DNA from: Zasmidium citrigriseum
Lineage: Eukaryota; Ascomycota; Dothideomycetes; Mycosphaerellales; Mycosphaerellaceae
Reading direction: 5' to 3'
Assembly: GCA_002786025.1 (NCBI GenBank)
Contig: NHNW01000084.1
Location: forward strand, 62,001-126,000
DNA: 64,000 nt
This document shows positions 22,670 to 32,307 of this stretch, piece after piece (within the stretch, counting starts at the first letter, position 1; the number at the start of each line of letters is the position of its first letter). The notes under the pieces are model-generated. The model made no database searches and had not been told where the DNA came from. It worked only from the letters and a program-made list of their open reading frames with translations. A program made the position numbers and the translations under genes.

Positions 22670-23299
22670 ATGTTTGACACCAACAAAATCATCTACCGCT
22701 ACATCGACGAAGCCCAAGGCGGAACGTTCCACTTCAAAAGAAGATGCGTCCAAGAGCAGATTACTCACATTGGGACCAACGGCCTTATCACATGCGTGGG
22801 GGTCTACATTCCCATCGACGGCACCACCTGTTTCTTCGCCCATATTAGCGCATACGTGAATGATCCCGACGATCCATTTGGAAGGCTTGACGGTATTGGA
22901 TCAGCCAAGTCTCGCAGCATCCGTCGACAAGTCACTGAAAAACTCACAAACCATGCATTGCAGAACGGCTGGAGCCAAAGAGATGTCATCAGAAGTCTGA
23001 ACCAGGGCAGAAAGATCGTCTTGATGTGTCCAAGCTATACAATCGCAAGTGGGCGGGCTGGTCCTCATGTTGTTCAAGGAATCAAAGACTTCCTTGGAGC
23101 AATACCGGCGAATTCCATCCTAGAGTACTATGATGATCTGACTACCCATGGGTTGGTAGTGGATCACATTACCGGATCGATTACTCTGATTGTGAAGGGA
23201 CCGGAAGACGATGAAGATCGATTTGAGAGGTTTATGTTCCATCAGTCGAGGGAATGGAATACAGAGAAGGGATGGGAGATTCTAGGTAATTTGTCTTGA
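22670..23299 (+). CDS. CheD/CNF1-like putative cysteine hydrolase, paralogue 2
   Basis: Single exon, 209 aa, no signal peptide or membrane segment. Predicted active-site residues are Thr36, Cys42 and His58 in HIGTNGLITCVGVY...CFFAH. The Thr-to-Cys spacing of 6 equals that of bacterial CheD (Thr21, Cys27), and the Cys-to-His spacing of 16 is one short of CheD's 17. Later conserved blocks are a helix with ALQNGWSQRDVIRSL, then CPSY, VVQGIKDFLG and a GLVVDHITG strand pair that resembles the C-terminal part of CheD. CheD deamidates glutamines of chemoreceptors; fungi have no such receptors, so any substrate would be different. The array position and family blocks are seen directly; enzyme activity is inferred. 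Confidence 0.75.
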   Translation: MFDTNKIIYRYIDEAQGGTFHFKRRCVQEQITHIGTNGLITCVGVYIPIDGTTCFFAHISAYVNDPDDPFGRLDGIGSAKSRSIRRQVTEKLTNHALQNGWSQRDVIRSLNQGRKIVLMCPSYTIASGRAGPHVVQGIKDFLGAIPANSILEYYDDLTTHGLVVDHITGSITLIVKGPEDDEDRFERFMFHQSREWNTEKGWEILGNLS

Positions 23300-23516
23300 T
23301 GCTTCGGGCTATTACCAGGTCTTAAACAGACTAGATAGACTGTCACATGCTTGCAAAAGACGCAGTATAAGACAAAAGGACAAAGCCTTTCTTCTTGAAG
23401 ATTCAGAATGTAGCAAGTGCCTTCGATGGACCCACAAGGCTGCTCAAAATGGCACATAAGTAGAAGATGGCCTTCCACCACAGCTATTTGCAAAAGCTTC
23501 ACCATTATCGACGAAG

Positions 23517-24128
23517 ATGTCCACAACCAACGAAACACTCACATATCGTTACATCCCGGAAAGCTACGGTGGGACTTTCACCTTCGCAGATCAAGACGTC
23601 AATCACTGGATCGGCACAAGGGATCTGACGTCCTGCGTTGGCATATACTTACCCATCGACAAGGATCGCTGTTTCGTGGCTCATATCAACGCTCAAAGCG
23701 GAACAAATCTCGCAGAGCCTGGACTAGGATGGTCTCACGATCTCAGTCTCGAAGATCTCCAGAGCATCCGGCAACAAGTCTGCTCCAAGCTCCGAGCTCA
23801 TGCTATCAGGGAGGGCTGGACAGTCAACGAAGTGCGAAACTGTGGGCGAGGGATCATCATGTGTCCATGCGTGAATAACATGCCGGGTCATGCGGGTCAG
23901 GCTTGTATCGATGCGATTGAGGATTTCCTTGGAGATTTGAGTACGGTGGATCACTATGTCGATGATTTGGATATACAGGGGTTTGCTGTTGAGCATGGGA
24001 AGGGAAATGTGGAGATCATCCCACGATTGCACGATGAGAATGGCAAGGACATATGGGGAGATCCACCGGAATTCAAGAGTGAGATGGAGGCGAGCGCGAG
24101 ACTGGAGTGGAAGATTTTGGCTGACTAG
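23517..24128 (+). CDS. CheD/CNF1-like putative cysteine hydrolase, paralogue 3
   Basis: Single exon, 203 aa, the shortest copy. Predicted triad Thr34, Cys40, His56 in WIGTRDLTSCVGIYLPID...RCFVAH; the second conserved Cys is Cys52. The family blocks GGTFTF near the N-terminus, the AIREGWTVNEV helix, MCPC, AIEDFLG and GFAVEHGKG are all present in order. No targeting signal. It lies 217 bp after paralogue 2 and 403 bp before paralogue 4, so each copy probably has its own promoter. The intact motif makes this a predicted active member if the family is catalytic. Confidence 0.75.
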   Translation: MSTTNETLTYRYIPESYGGTFTFADQDVNHWIGTRDLTSCVGIYLPIDKDRCFVAHINAQSGTNLAEPGLGWSHDLSLEDLQSIRQQVCSKLRAHAIREGWTVNEVRNCGRGIIMCPCVNNMPGHAGQACIDAIEDFLGDLSTVDHYVDDLDIQGFAVEHGKGNVEIIPRLHDENGKDIWGDPPEFKSEMEASARLEWKILAD

Positions 24129-24531
24129 AGTGATGGCTGTAGTCTGCATAGTTCATGTCTGGAGTCAGGAGAGCTACGCAGAGGCAAGGCTGTGAATTGA
24201 CGCAAGGCAGTAAGTGATGTCTCAACATTTCAGTTCATTGTCTCTTCCAATGAAGCTGTCTGCTCGGCCGTAAGTCATTTTTCAAACAGCATGCAGGCTT
24301 CCGATCGTCTTTGACCCGGATGTTTTGGTTGCCTAGCAAATTGTCTCCCGTCTTTCAGAGACGTTGTAAAACATGCAAGGTGCCAATATAAGACGGCAGT
24401 AAGAAAGAAGATTTATCAGCCCGAAAGGACAATGGTTTGGAGTTTGCTGCTTAGCGTTCAAAAAGGCAACCTAAATCAGTTGAAATCCATTTTTCAAGAC
24501 CATAGCAGATCGAAAGTCGATCCGCTCCAGA
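24129..24531. other. Spacer within the tandem array
   Basis: 403 bp between paralogues 3 and 4, the largest gap in the array. I looked for a decayed fifth copy and found none of the conserved blocks. Confidence 0.4.
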
Positions 24532-25257
24532 ATGACAATTAAGTTCCTGTCCGTTGCTGAGGGACACGGCGGAACCTACTCCTTCAACAACAACGACGAA
24601 GTCAAGCACATCGGCACAAGCAACTGCAACACCTGCGTTGGCGTCTATCTTCCCATCGACAAGGATCGCTGCTTCTTTGCCCACATCAACGCCTTTGCTA
24701 GCTATGTCGCACCAAAATGGTCAGAGGAGGAACGAATGATGAAGGAACAGATGGTCCCAGTACGTGCTGGGATCGAAGCAGACGAGGGCGCGAAGATCAC
24801 GGTAGAGGTCGTGCAGAAGCTGAGTGAACATGCCAAAGACAACGGCTGGACCGCTCAAGATATCAAAGATCGGGTCCGGAAGGAGATTCACGAGATGATC
24901 ATCGTATGCCCATCATTGGGGAATGGACTGCCTGGGAACTATGTCATCGAAGGCGTTGAGAAATTCCTCGGGATGTCCGTACAGAAATGGGTGTACAAGG
25001 GGCAAGAGGGCTTCGTCGTTTCCAATTTGTCGGGCTGGGCAGCGCCGATTCCGAAGGGCAAGAAAGAGCAGATTTTGGCAAAGCATACATTAGAGGAAGT
25101 GGAGGAGTTCAAGAAGTGGATCAACGGAGAGCGTGCAAAGGGACACTGGGAGATTTCGGTTCGGCGGCCTGGGCGTCTAAATGGCACGCTTCGCTGGAGC
25201 GAAGTGGCGGAGCGAGGGAAGAGGACAGGAGGGGTAGACAGCCTACCTTATGTGTAG
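24532..25257 (+). CDS. CheD/CNF1-like putative cysteine hydrolase, paralogue 4
   Basis: Single exon, 241 aa, the longest copy. Predicted triad Thr29, Cys35 and His51 in HIGTSNCNTCVGVYLPID...RCFFAH. Compared with the others it has an insertion of about 20 charged residues after the active-site block (near residues 60-85) and a Lys/Arg-rich C-terminal extension beyond the conserved end. The helix HAKDNGWTAQDIKD, the CPSLGN and VEKFLG blocks and the GFVVSNLSG pair are conserved. No signal peptide. The next gene, a GH1 enzyme, is convergent, so the array ends here. Confidence 0.75.
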   Translation: MTIKFLSVAEGHGGTYSFNNNDEVKHIGTSNCNTCVGVYLPIDKDRCFFAHINAFASYVAPKWSEEERMMKEQMVPVRAGIEADEGAKITVEVVQKLSEHAKDNGWTAQDIKDRVRKEIHEMIIVCPSLGNGLPGNYVIEGVEKFLGMSVQKWVYKGQEGFVVSNLSGWAAPIPKGKKEQILAKHTLEEVEEFKKWINGERAKGHWEISVRRPGRLNGTLRWSEVAERGKRTGGVDSLPYV

Positions 25258-25294
25258 ATACAGCATCTACGATCTGCCTTGAAATCTCGTCAAA

Positions 25295-27289
25295 TCAATC
25301 CATCCTCCTCTCCTCAACGAACACCATAACATCAAAGAAGCTCCTCCGATACCTCCTCTCCTGCGTCGTGAAACTCACCTCCTGCAATCCAAAGCCCTGC
25401 GCAAGACTCCCGAATTCCCAATCATCAGCCCAGTTCCACACCAAAGCGCCCATGACATTAACACCGTCCTCCCAGATCGCCTTGAGCATCTCATTTAAGT
25501 AAGCCAAAAGATACTCCGAGCTCGGCTGATTGAACAGATTATCCTGAATCCTTCCCCCGGGGGGTGGAGGCAGCGAGAGGCCGAACTCGGATATGAACAC
25601 CGGGAGACGATACGTATGATAGGTGTATTTTAGCTGGGTGCGGAGGTTGTAGGGGGACATGTAGTTTGTTTCGGAGCCGTAGGGGGAGTAGCCTATTGAC
25701 CAGCCGCCGGTGAGGGTGAGGGAGGTTGCGTTGACGCAGATGGGGAAGCGGTGGTAGGGGTTTGTGGTTTTGTTGCGGGAGGTTGCGCAGGCTGTTAGGT
25801 TGGCTGTTGCTGGGTAGACTATGGGGGCGGAGTAGGCGTCTAGGGAGACGAAGTCTGCACGGCAACGGTCAGCAAATTCTTTGGAGATGAGAGGGGATCG
25901 ATTACCTATTGTTCCGTTCATGTATTCGAGATCTTTCTGGGCGAGAGGAACATAATCTGGAACACTAATCTTGAAAGCTTCTGGATAATCTTCTCCCAAC
26001 GCCAGCGGCCTTAGAAAGGTTCCACTGTACAAGTCGGAAAAGAAGTTGGCGGCCTCCACATGTGACTGATTGCTCGCATCCCACGGCACAGCAGGTGTAA
26101 TACCCATCTTCATCGAGACTTTGCCAGTGCCCTCAAGTGTGTCCTTGTAATAATGATATACCCGTGCATGCGCTTCAAGAACGTTTTTCACGGCTTGACC
26201 ATTACTCGTGCCAATCTGAGGTTCGTTGAAAGTGTTCCAGAGAGGTACTCTGTCAGCGTAGCGAGCCATGACGATCTGTGCGTAGTTGACAAAGGAGTCT
26301 ACGAAGGTTTCGTTGGAGTAGCCGAAGCTGATGTCTCCGAGACCGTAAGTGGCAGAGCTTTGCAAGGCGGCGAGATTCAACAGGTATTCGGAGCTTCCAC
26401 CGTAGAATTGCAGCGGTGTATCGAAGTGAGCTAGGCCAACATTGGGTTGAATGCCGTGTTCGAGCATACAGTTGATGACATCGTCGTAGTGCTCTAGGGC
26501 TCTTGTGTTGACGGGTGTTCCTGGAAGTGCGAATGGTAGAATTCGTGTCATAGGAATGGTGAAGTAAAGATACTTCAATCCCATAGCAGCCAATCTCTCA
26601 ATATCCTGCTTGTATAGGTAGTAGTGCTCCGCAGAGACATAGTTTCCAGAGACCTTCGTCTGAGCCGGTGAAGCCAATAAAGGTGAAGCAGCCCCTACAC
26701 CCACAAGATCGAGGACATTCGCGAGGATGTCCAAAAATGAAGGAGACTTTCCTTCATCAGCGATAGCACCCTCGATTTGGCCAGCAGATCCTGCCGCTCC
26801 GAAGATGAAATGTTTGGGGAACTTGTAGGACCCTTCGGACTTGAAATACAAAGGGGGCGGTGGAATCAGTTCGCTCGATGGTACTGGCGTCGGTGATACT
26901 GTGGTTGAATAGATCCCTCGAGTGAAGTTCACTGGATTTGCAGCCTGCCAAAGATTCGTGAATGCGGCGTTTCCATATGGATTTGCCTGGTCAGTCTGTG
27001 ATGATGTGGGAAATGCCGGGGTCCAGTTCGGCCAGGCGGTTGATGAGACGTTGGCAAAGAGGAATGATACATCTGAGTAGTGGAGGGCGTGGGTTGATGC
27101 TGGCGTTGGTGTTGGCTTGTTTGGGATTGGCGAGGTCGTTGCAGTTGGTGTTGATGGATAGGTGAATTGGCCATACTGAAACGATGGTATTGAAGAAAAA
27201 TTAGGATCGTAGCTCGTGGGTGTGGAATGTGATTGGTCGTCCGCGAGAGCCCTTTCGAGCAGAAGGAGTGTTGCAAGAAGTGGATACAT
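25295..27289 (-). CDS. Secreted GH1 beta-glucosidase-like protein
   Basis: Family GH1 enzyme, 647 aa when the single intron 25905-25855 is removed. That intron is 51 bp, has GTAATC...GCAG ends and a GCTGAC branch-like site, and its removal restores NGTIDFVSLDAYSAP, the usual GH1 strand. Start ATG at 27289 begins a hydrophobic signal (YPLLATLLLLERALA). An atypical Ser/Thr/Pro-rich N-terminal extension of about 150 residues precedes the barrel. The acid/base is the Glu of WNTFNEPQ; the nucleophile is the Glu of VFISEFG, where common GH1 enzymes have (I/V)TENG. It probably acts on beta-glucosides outside the cell. The nucleophile-motif variation leaves the preferred substrate open. Confidence 0.88.
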   Translation of the reverse strand: MYPLLATLLLLERALADDQSHSTPTSYDPNFSSIPSFQYGQFTYPSTPTATTSPIPNKPTPTPASTHALHYSDVSFLFANVSSTAWPNWTPAFPTSSQTDQANPYGNAAFTNLWQAANPVNFTRGIYSTTVSPTPVPSSELIPPPPLYFKSEGSYKFPKHFIFGAAGSAGQIEGAIADEGKSPSFLDILANVLDLVGVGAASPLLASPAQTKVSGNYVSAEHYYLYKQDIERLAAMGLKYLYFTIPMTRILPFALPGTPVNTRALEHYDDVINCMLEHGIQPNVGLAHFDTPLQFYGGSSEYLLNLAALQSSATYGLGDISFGYSNETFVDSFVNYAQIVMARYADRVPLWNTFNEPQIGTSNGQAVKNVLEAHARVYHYYKDTLEGTGKVSMKMGITPAVPWDASNQSHVEAANFFSDLYSGTFLRPLALGEDYPEAFKISVPDYVPLAQKDLEYMNGTIGNRSPLISKEFADRCRADFVSLDAYSAPIVYPATANLTACATSRNKTTNPYHRFPICVNATSLTLTGGWSIGYSPYGSETNYMSPYNLRTQLKYTYHTYRLPVFISEFGLSLPPPPGGRIQDNLFNQPSSEYLLAYLNEMLKAIWEDGVNVMGALVWNWADDWEFGSLAQGFGLQEVSFTTQERRYRRSFFDVMVFVEERRMD

Positions 27290-28519
27290 GGCTGTCAAGG
27301 AGCATCAAGCATTTGATTTCCTTGTTGTTCTCCAGCAGAACGGTCCATTTATACCTACGCTTTCTTTGCAGGTAATCATCCTACGAAGTCAGCTACCGAT
27401 GACATGGAGCGAAAACAGCTGGGTTTGCGAGTGCGCCGCCATTTAACCCAACGCACCAGGCCACGCAAGGATGGCGAAGCAAAAGTAAAATGTTCCTACT
27501 GCCGGATCATGACTTCCTGATTGAGTGCATGGTCATCAATCTCGAGACGGTGGCTCGCCTAGTCGAGCGATGCTCCTGAGTAAGAAACCCACAAGAGGCA
27601 AGACTTCTCTCTTTCCAGCTCGGGAGATGCAGGATAGAGAAAGAGCTCAGCCCTAGGTGCGCATTGTGCGAGTAGTTGCGATGACATGGCGATTACAGCG
27701 CTTCGGCGAGGAGAGCATCCGACGAAGGATCTGGCGTTGCTGCTGGCGGCAGAGCAGGACGACCAGCTCCACGGAGGGTGGGGAGCAAGATGCTGGGCAT
27801 AATCTGGGGCCACTCCACGTTGAACGATTGGAGAGTCATCCAATGGTCGATGCAATTCGTGTCATGCTCGTGATGGTGATGGAAGAGAAGGTGAAGTCGG
27901 TGCAAGTGCGAGGATTTCGGCCGCTCTTCATTTCGCGAAGGTCAGAGGTATCGTGATTGGTCTCGACTTCGCGGACGCTAGCGGTTGTCATGAGCCTCGA
28001 CAGATTCTCCCTCCTTGCTCGAGAATCTGTCGAGGCGAGCTTGGCAGCAAGCTCGGAGTTGGACGCTGAGAAACGGGATCTAGTGGATGCTTGGAGCTGA
28101 ATGAACTCTGAGCCTTTTGGAAGATCAACGACACAAGGCAAGTACCACTCAAAATAATTTCGGCCCATCTTTTGCGTGGATGGCCTTCCATTTGAGTCTC
28201 TTGCGGAATGCAATCCACGTTTCTGGCCATATCGCATGCCGTTGAGTTCCAAGATGTTGGCCCCTGCTCATACCGGGCAGCGAGAACACACAGTGATCCA
28301 GCATTCTGGCTCAAGATAGCGCCATATCCGCACGCACGGTCTGGAGTGGATCACAGTCCGACCGAAGACCATGCGCGGCCGCGCTGAGACAAAGCCTTCA
28401 GCCTTGCGGGAGATGCGGCCGCAGGAGCGGCACGAAAATCGACGTCCGGCACCCGCATAGCTAAGACTGAGATGCCACCTCTTCTAGTTTGCAAAAGCTT
28501 CTGTTGTTCAATCTCAAAC
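27290..28519. other. 1.2-kb intergenic region
   Basis: Holds the GH1 promoter (left) and SDR promoter (right). A minus-strand frame at 27836-28252 has only an internal ATG and no known motif. A strong perfect inverted repeat at 27994-28036 is listed separately. Confidence 0.4.
27994..28036. repeat. Perfect 16-bp inverted repeat with 11-bp spacer
   Basis: GCCTCGACAGATTCTC at 27994-28009 pairs exactly with 28021-28036. It can form a stable stem-loop, lies about 500 bp upstream of the SDR start, and is not explained by any gene. Confidence 0.7.
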
Positions 28520-29374
28520 ATGACTTCTCCAAAACGCACTGTTCTGATCACAGGCTGCTCCGCAGGCGGCATGGGCTTTGCCCTTGCAAAAGAATTCCAT
28601 GCAGCCGGACTCCACGTTATCGCCACGGCTCGAGATACGAACAAGATGAGAGATTTGTCCGCCGTGGGGATCGAAACATTGCCAATGGACGTCTCATCCG
28701 CGAGTTCCATCCAAGCATGTGCCGGAAAGATATCCAGACTGGACATTCTGGTGAACAACGCCGGTGCTTCGTACACCATGCCCATCGCCGACGTAGATAT
28801 CGAGGAAGCCAGAAGGTTGTTCGACACGAATGTTTGGGGCGGTATTGCGACGACGCAAGCATTTCTGCCATTGCTGTTGAAGTCCCCGAGAGCCGTCATC
28901 GTGAACCACACCTCTGTCGGGGCCGGCATGTCGATTCCATTCCAAGGAGTCTATAACGCTTCGAAAGCAGCCATGTCGATGCTCTCTAACACCCTGCGAC
29001 TTGAATTGGAAGCATTTGGGATCTCGGTTATCGAGCTCAAGACGGGAGGGGTCGAGACGAAGATTGTGAAGAACATTCAGGCAAGAGACCCAGAGGTTCC
29101 TGCAGCTTCAATTTACTCGCCAGCCAAAGACGCCGTGGAGAAGGCGCTGAGGAGTGAATGGGTTGAGGCACGTGGGCCTGGAATGCCTGCTGAGCAGTGG
29201 GCGAAGGAAGTGGTTGCAGAGCTTCTGAAGGAGAGTCCGTCGCCCGCCATCTGGAAGGGCGAGTCAGCTTGGACGGCAAGTTGGACCAGCTGTCTTCCAT
29301 CGCGGTGGTTCGATGGGATTGTGAAGAGGATGACGGGGTTGGAGGGGATCGAAAAGATCCTGCGCAAGCGGTAG
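28520..29374 (+). CDS. Short-chain dehydrogenase/reductase (AYR1-like)
   Basis: NAD(P)-dependent oxidoreductase of 284 aa, single exon. The cofactor loop reads VLITGCSAGGMGFALA, the structural NNAG motif is at about residue 80, and the catalytic Ser is followed by YNASK (Tyr-x3-Lys). The shape is that of classical SDRs near yeast 1-acyl-dihydroxyacetone-phosphate reductase. I start at Met 28520, which lies directly before the first beta strand; the frame also allows 28472 with 16 more residues. Neighbours do not suggest a pathway. Confidence 0.88.
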   Translation: MTSPKRTVLITGCSAGGMGFALAKEFHAAGLHVIATARDTNKMRDLSAVGIETLPMDVSSASSIQACAGKISRLDILVNNAGASYTMPIADVDIEEARRLFDTNVWGGIATTQAFLPLLLKSPRAVIVNHTSVGAGMSIPFQGVYNASKAAMSMLSNTLRLELEAFGISVIELKTGGVETKIVKNIQARDPEVPAASIYSPAKDAVEKALRSEWVEARGPGMPAEQWAKEVVAELLKESPSPAIWKGESAWTASWTSCLPSRWFDGIVKRMTGLEGIEKILRKR

Positions 29375-30731
29375 AATTCTGGCTCTTTTGGAACACGGCC
29401 TCTCTAGTGGCAAAGAACTTGTACAAAACGCTTGAAGTAGTCCTATGTTGACATGCAAATCACATCGCTCTTTGGGATCCACCGGGGAACATTCTTTTGT
29501 AGCCTTTGCATCTTTGACTGTGTCTATTCCCTCGGCAGCTACTGTCAATGCCTTGATTCGCCCGTTATTACGCAGCCGCACTGAGGCCAGCGTTTCGCCA
29601 ACCTCCTTTCGCTGGTTACGGCTGGTGAGACCCGAGTGGCCTTTTCGATGACGACTACAACGACAACCAGGATGATGGTGAAGTAATGATTCGTTTGTGT
29701 TGTTACGACATTGCTCGCTCTCGGAAAATTCTTACTCTTAAAATGAGAAAGCGAATGTTTGGAGAAGTCCTGCTGCAGATGCAAATGAATCGAGCAAATG
29801 CCAGGTACAGTGCAGCCTCAATACAATGGATTGAGACTTCTGCGCCAGGATAAATTGCAAACTCTTCTCTAAGCGTCAGACACCATTCAGACATGCTCCG
29901 TTGAATACTTCGATCTGTGGTCACCGCCCGCTCACTGCCAAAGTCGACGTTTCTTGTCAGCCCCTTTTCCTGAAGCTCAGACTTCCTAGTTGACGTGGCA
30001 CTCACCTGTAGAGCATGACAACTTCAACAGTCTCCACAGCTGACGCGGATGCCCTGCGTATGTGCGCCATCCTGTTCGGCATGACAGATTGGACTAGAAG
30101 CTCTGTAGTGGATGCAGTATCGATGTGACAAAGGATTGCTTCTTCAGGGAACTTGAGGTTTACTCCACAGTAGTGACAATTACTTATTAAGAACGCATTC
30201 GAGCTGTTTGCGGCACAGTAGTTGGCTTTGCCCCTTCTCGTCTCTGGTGACTGATCGGCCTGTGTTCCATTTGTAACGCAAATCGTGTCCCAAGCCGCGC
30301 TGCATCGCTGCATACGCTCCTCGGACGCATGTTCATGAAGCTCGGAGACAGATTGAGACTACGCTTGTTCAGCGATTGCAGGTAGGGTGAGCAGAACATG
30401 CGCCTTTGAACAAGACTACGCATTTTGCGTCCACGGTACAGTTCCATGACGTGAGGTCGCAATAACCTCAACGCGGTCGAGGAAGCCGTCTTGGCAGCGT
30501 CCGCTTTGCCGTTGTACGCCCATGAGCTCCAATCGAGGCCTGACGGCTCCTCGGAGGTTGGTGTCTACTTCGCTCAGGGTAGCTCATCGACGGCAACTTC
30601 TCATGTTGATCGGACATTCAGTCGTGATGAGAACAACTGTGCGACTGCTACGCTGCCTGCTGGGCCGCCTGTCCCTTGTCGCTCTCTGAGGAATTCTCTT
30701 CCCAAACGTCAGCACGCCTGACAGGACGTCT
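29375..30731. other. 1.4-kb region without a supportable gene
   Basis: Only short frames, such as minus-strand 30002-30313 (contains a CHYCG stretch) and 29703-30005, without starts or exon structure I can defend. Confidence 0.4.
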
Positions 30732-31409
30732 ATGCCTATGTGGCACTTCCTGATCTCAGTCTGCGAGGGACTCGTCGCCTTTTCCGCCTTTGCCCATGCT
30801 GCGCTTATTGAGACTTCCATCCTCCCCCAAACTTGGCTTCGGGTACCCTCGAACGTCAACGCCCGCCTTCTGCCGCCGACTTGCTTCACTATCACTCTTT
30901 ACGCCCTATCGGAACCTTTGTACTACCTGTTCTGGACACGGCTCCTCACACATGCCTCCGACACCTCCATTGGCGTTACCATCAGCTCGATAATGCACGC
31001 TCCAGCCCTAGTCGCTTTTGTACTTCCAGACGACCTTGATCGCCCATCTCCGTCGCCGTGGCAAAGCAAACTATTCCTATACGCCGCTAATGCCTTCGTT
31101 ATCCAGGCCGCCGCCGCTCAGAACGCTGCATGGCTCCTTATGGCCCTGACTCGCGAGCGCAACGAGCATCTGCGCACGCTGCATGTGACTCTTGGACTCC
31201 TGGCCATGTTCGCGGCGACATCTGTCTGGGTCTTCGCTTGGTGGGAGTTTATGGGTCCGTTAAGAGAGATCAGTACGATCTGGCGAAGAATTCGGAAAGA
31301 TCCTACGCTGCGAAGCAAGCTCATATTGGACACTGCTCTGTTGCTTGCCGCTCGGTCGTCAAGCAGGTGGATCCTTGGCTTAAGCCCTCTGGCTGCGGCT
31401 CCGCTATGA
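30732..31409 (+). CDS. Hypothetical multi-pass membrane protein
   Basis: Open frame of 225 aa starting with ATG at 30732. Four to five hydrophobic segments can be seen. Examples are FLISVCEGLVAFSAFAHAAL near the start, ALVAFVL in the middle, and TLGLLAMFAATSVWVFAWW near residue 165. Short charged loops separate them, and a basic stretch follows the last one. This pattern is hard to obtain by chance, but I recognise no family. The C-terminus (about the last 35 residues) looks less natural, so a missed intron or a different 3' exon is possible. Confidence 0.4.
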   Translation: MPMWHFLISVCEGLVAFSAFAHAALIETSILPQTWLRVPSNVNARLLPPTCFTITLYALSEPLYYLFWTRLLTHASDTSIGVTISSIMHAPALVAFVLPDDLDRPSPSPWQSKLFLYAANAFVIQAAAAQNAAWLLMALTRERNEHLRTLHVTLGLLAMFAATSVWVFAWWEFMGPLREISTIWRRIRKDPTLRSKLILDTALLLAARSSSRWILGLSPLAAAPL

Positions 31410-32307
31410 AGAAGAAATCAAGATCTCGGGCGAGATCAGAGAGGAGACCAGCTATGGGGGACTGCGGATGCTGACCGTGCCTATTGATAGCATTGGTGGA
31501 GAGCTGGAAATGTGACGTTGATGGAAGGAGGAGGAGTGAGTCCAGAGGGGAGAGAGTTTGATTAGAAGCCGGGGGAAGGCGTGCTCATTGGCGGAAGGAC
31601 CCGAAGCGCTAGCGGATGTCCATGCAAGTAGGCGAGTGTTTGTATCACCACCTCCTTCATCCCTCCTTTTCCCTTTCTTCCTCCCCATTTGAACGACACC
31701 TTCACGCCTTCGTGCAGGTGGTATGACACACCTTCCATCACTCTTCTGGTGAAAAATAGATCCGGAGACTGCAGTGCGGGACTGCAGAAATCCCACGTGC
31801 TGCGGCAGCGACTTCCGTTTGTGTCGTGTGGTGTCATTCGTCAATACGCCGCAGCACTGAACACTCGATGCACGAAAGGGCAGTGGCAGTACATTCTCAC
31901 ACACAACTTGGATGCAAGATCATACTTGAGCTGCCAAGGGCCTTGATCTGCTCGATGTCTGGCCTGCACCAACATCAACCGGGTTGCGAGCTGAGCTGAG
32001 GAAACATCGGCTGACCGCCGCTCTGCTTACTCTTGGCTCCGAGGCTCGTCTGGACGAGCTTGGCCGAATATTGTGCCTTGCGTGAGTGTCAAGCGCGAAG
32101 ACTTCGCATTTTCGTCGTCCATCAAGACCGGAGAAGGCGTTGGCGCGGCGCTCTCTGCTTCTTTGTTACCCAGCTGCGGCTGAGACCGGTCACGGGAGGG
32201 ATCCTCCTGTCATGAATAAGCACGAAGAAGATCTACAGCACGAAGAACATCTTCCGGGTAACCATCGAGCTCTACTAATCAATCATTAACACCACAGAAC
32301 TTTCACC
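31410..32307. other. Intergenic, promoter side of the FAD monooxygenase
   Basis: About 900 bp with only short frames that lack motifs. The right end should contain the promoter of the first gene of the putative 32-45 kb cluster. Confidence 0.4.

Noticed and set aside
21777..25257. Array as tandem pieces of one multi-domain protein
   Set aside because: Each copy has its own ATG and stop, all four share the same start-to-motif distance, and spacers of 217-403 bp contain in-frame stops.
27836..28252. 138-codon minus-strand frame
   Set aside because: Begins at TTG, runs through the inverted repeat, no family motif.
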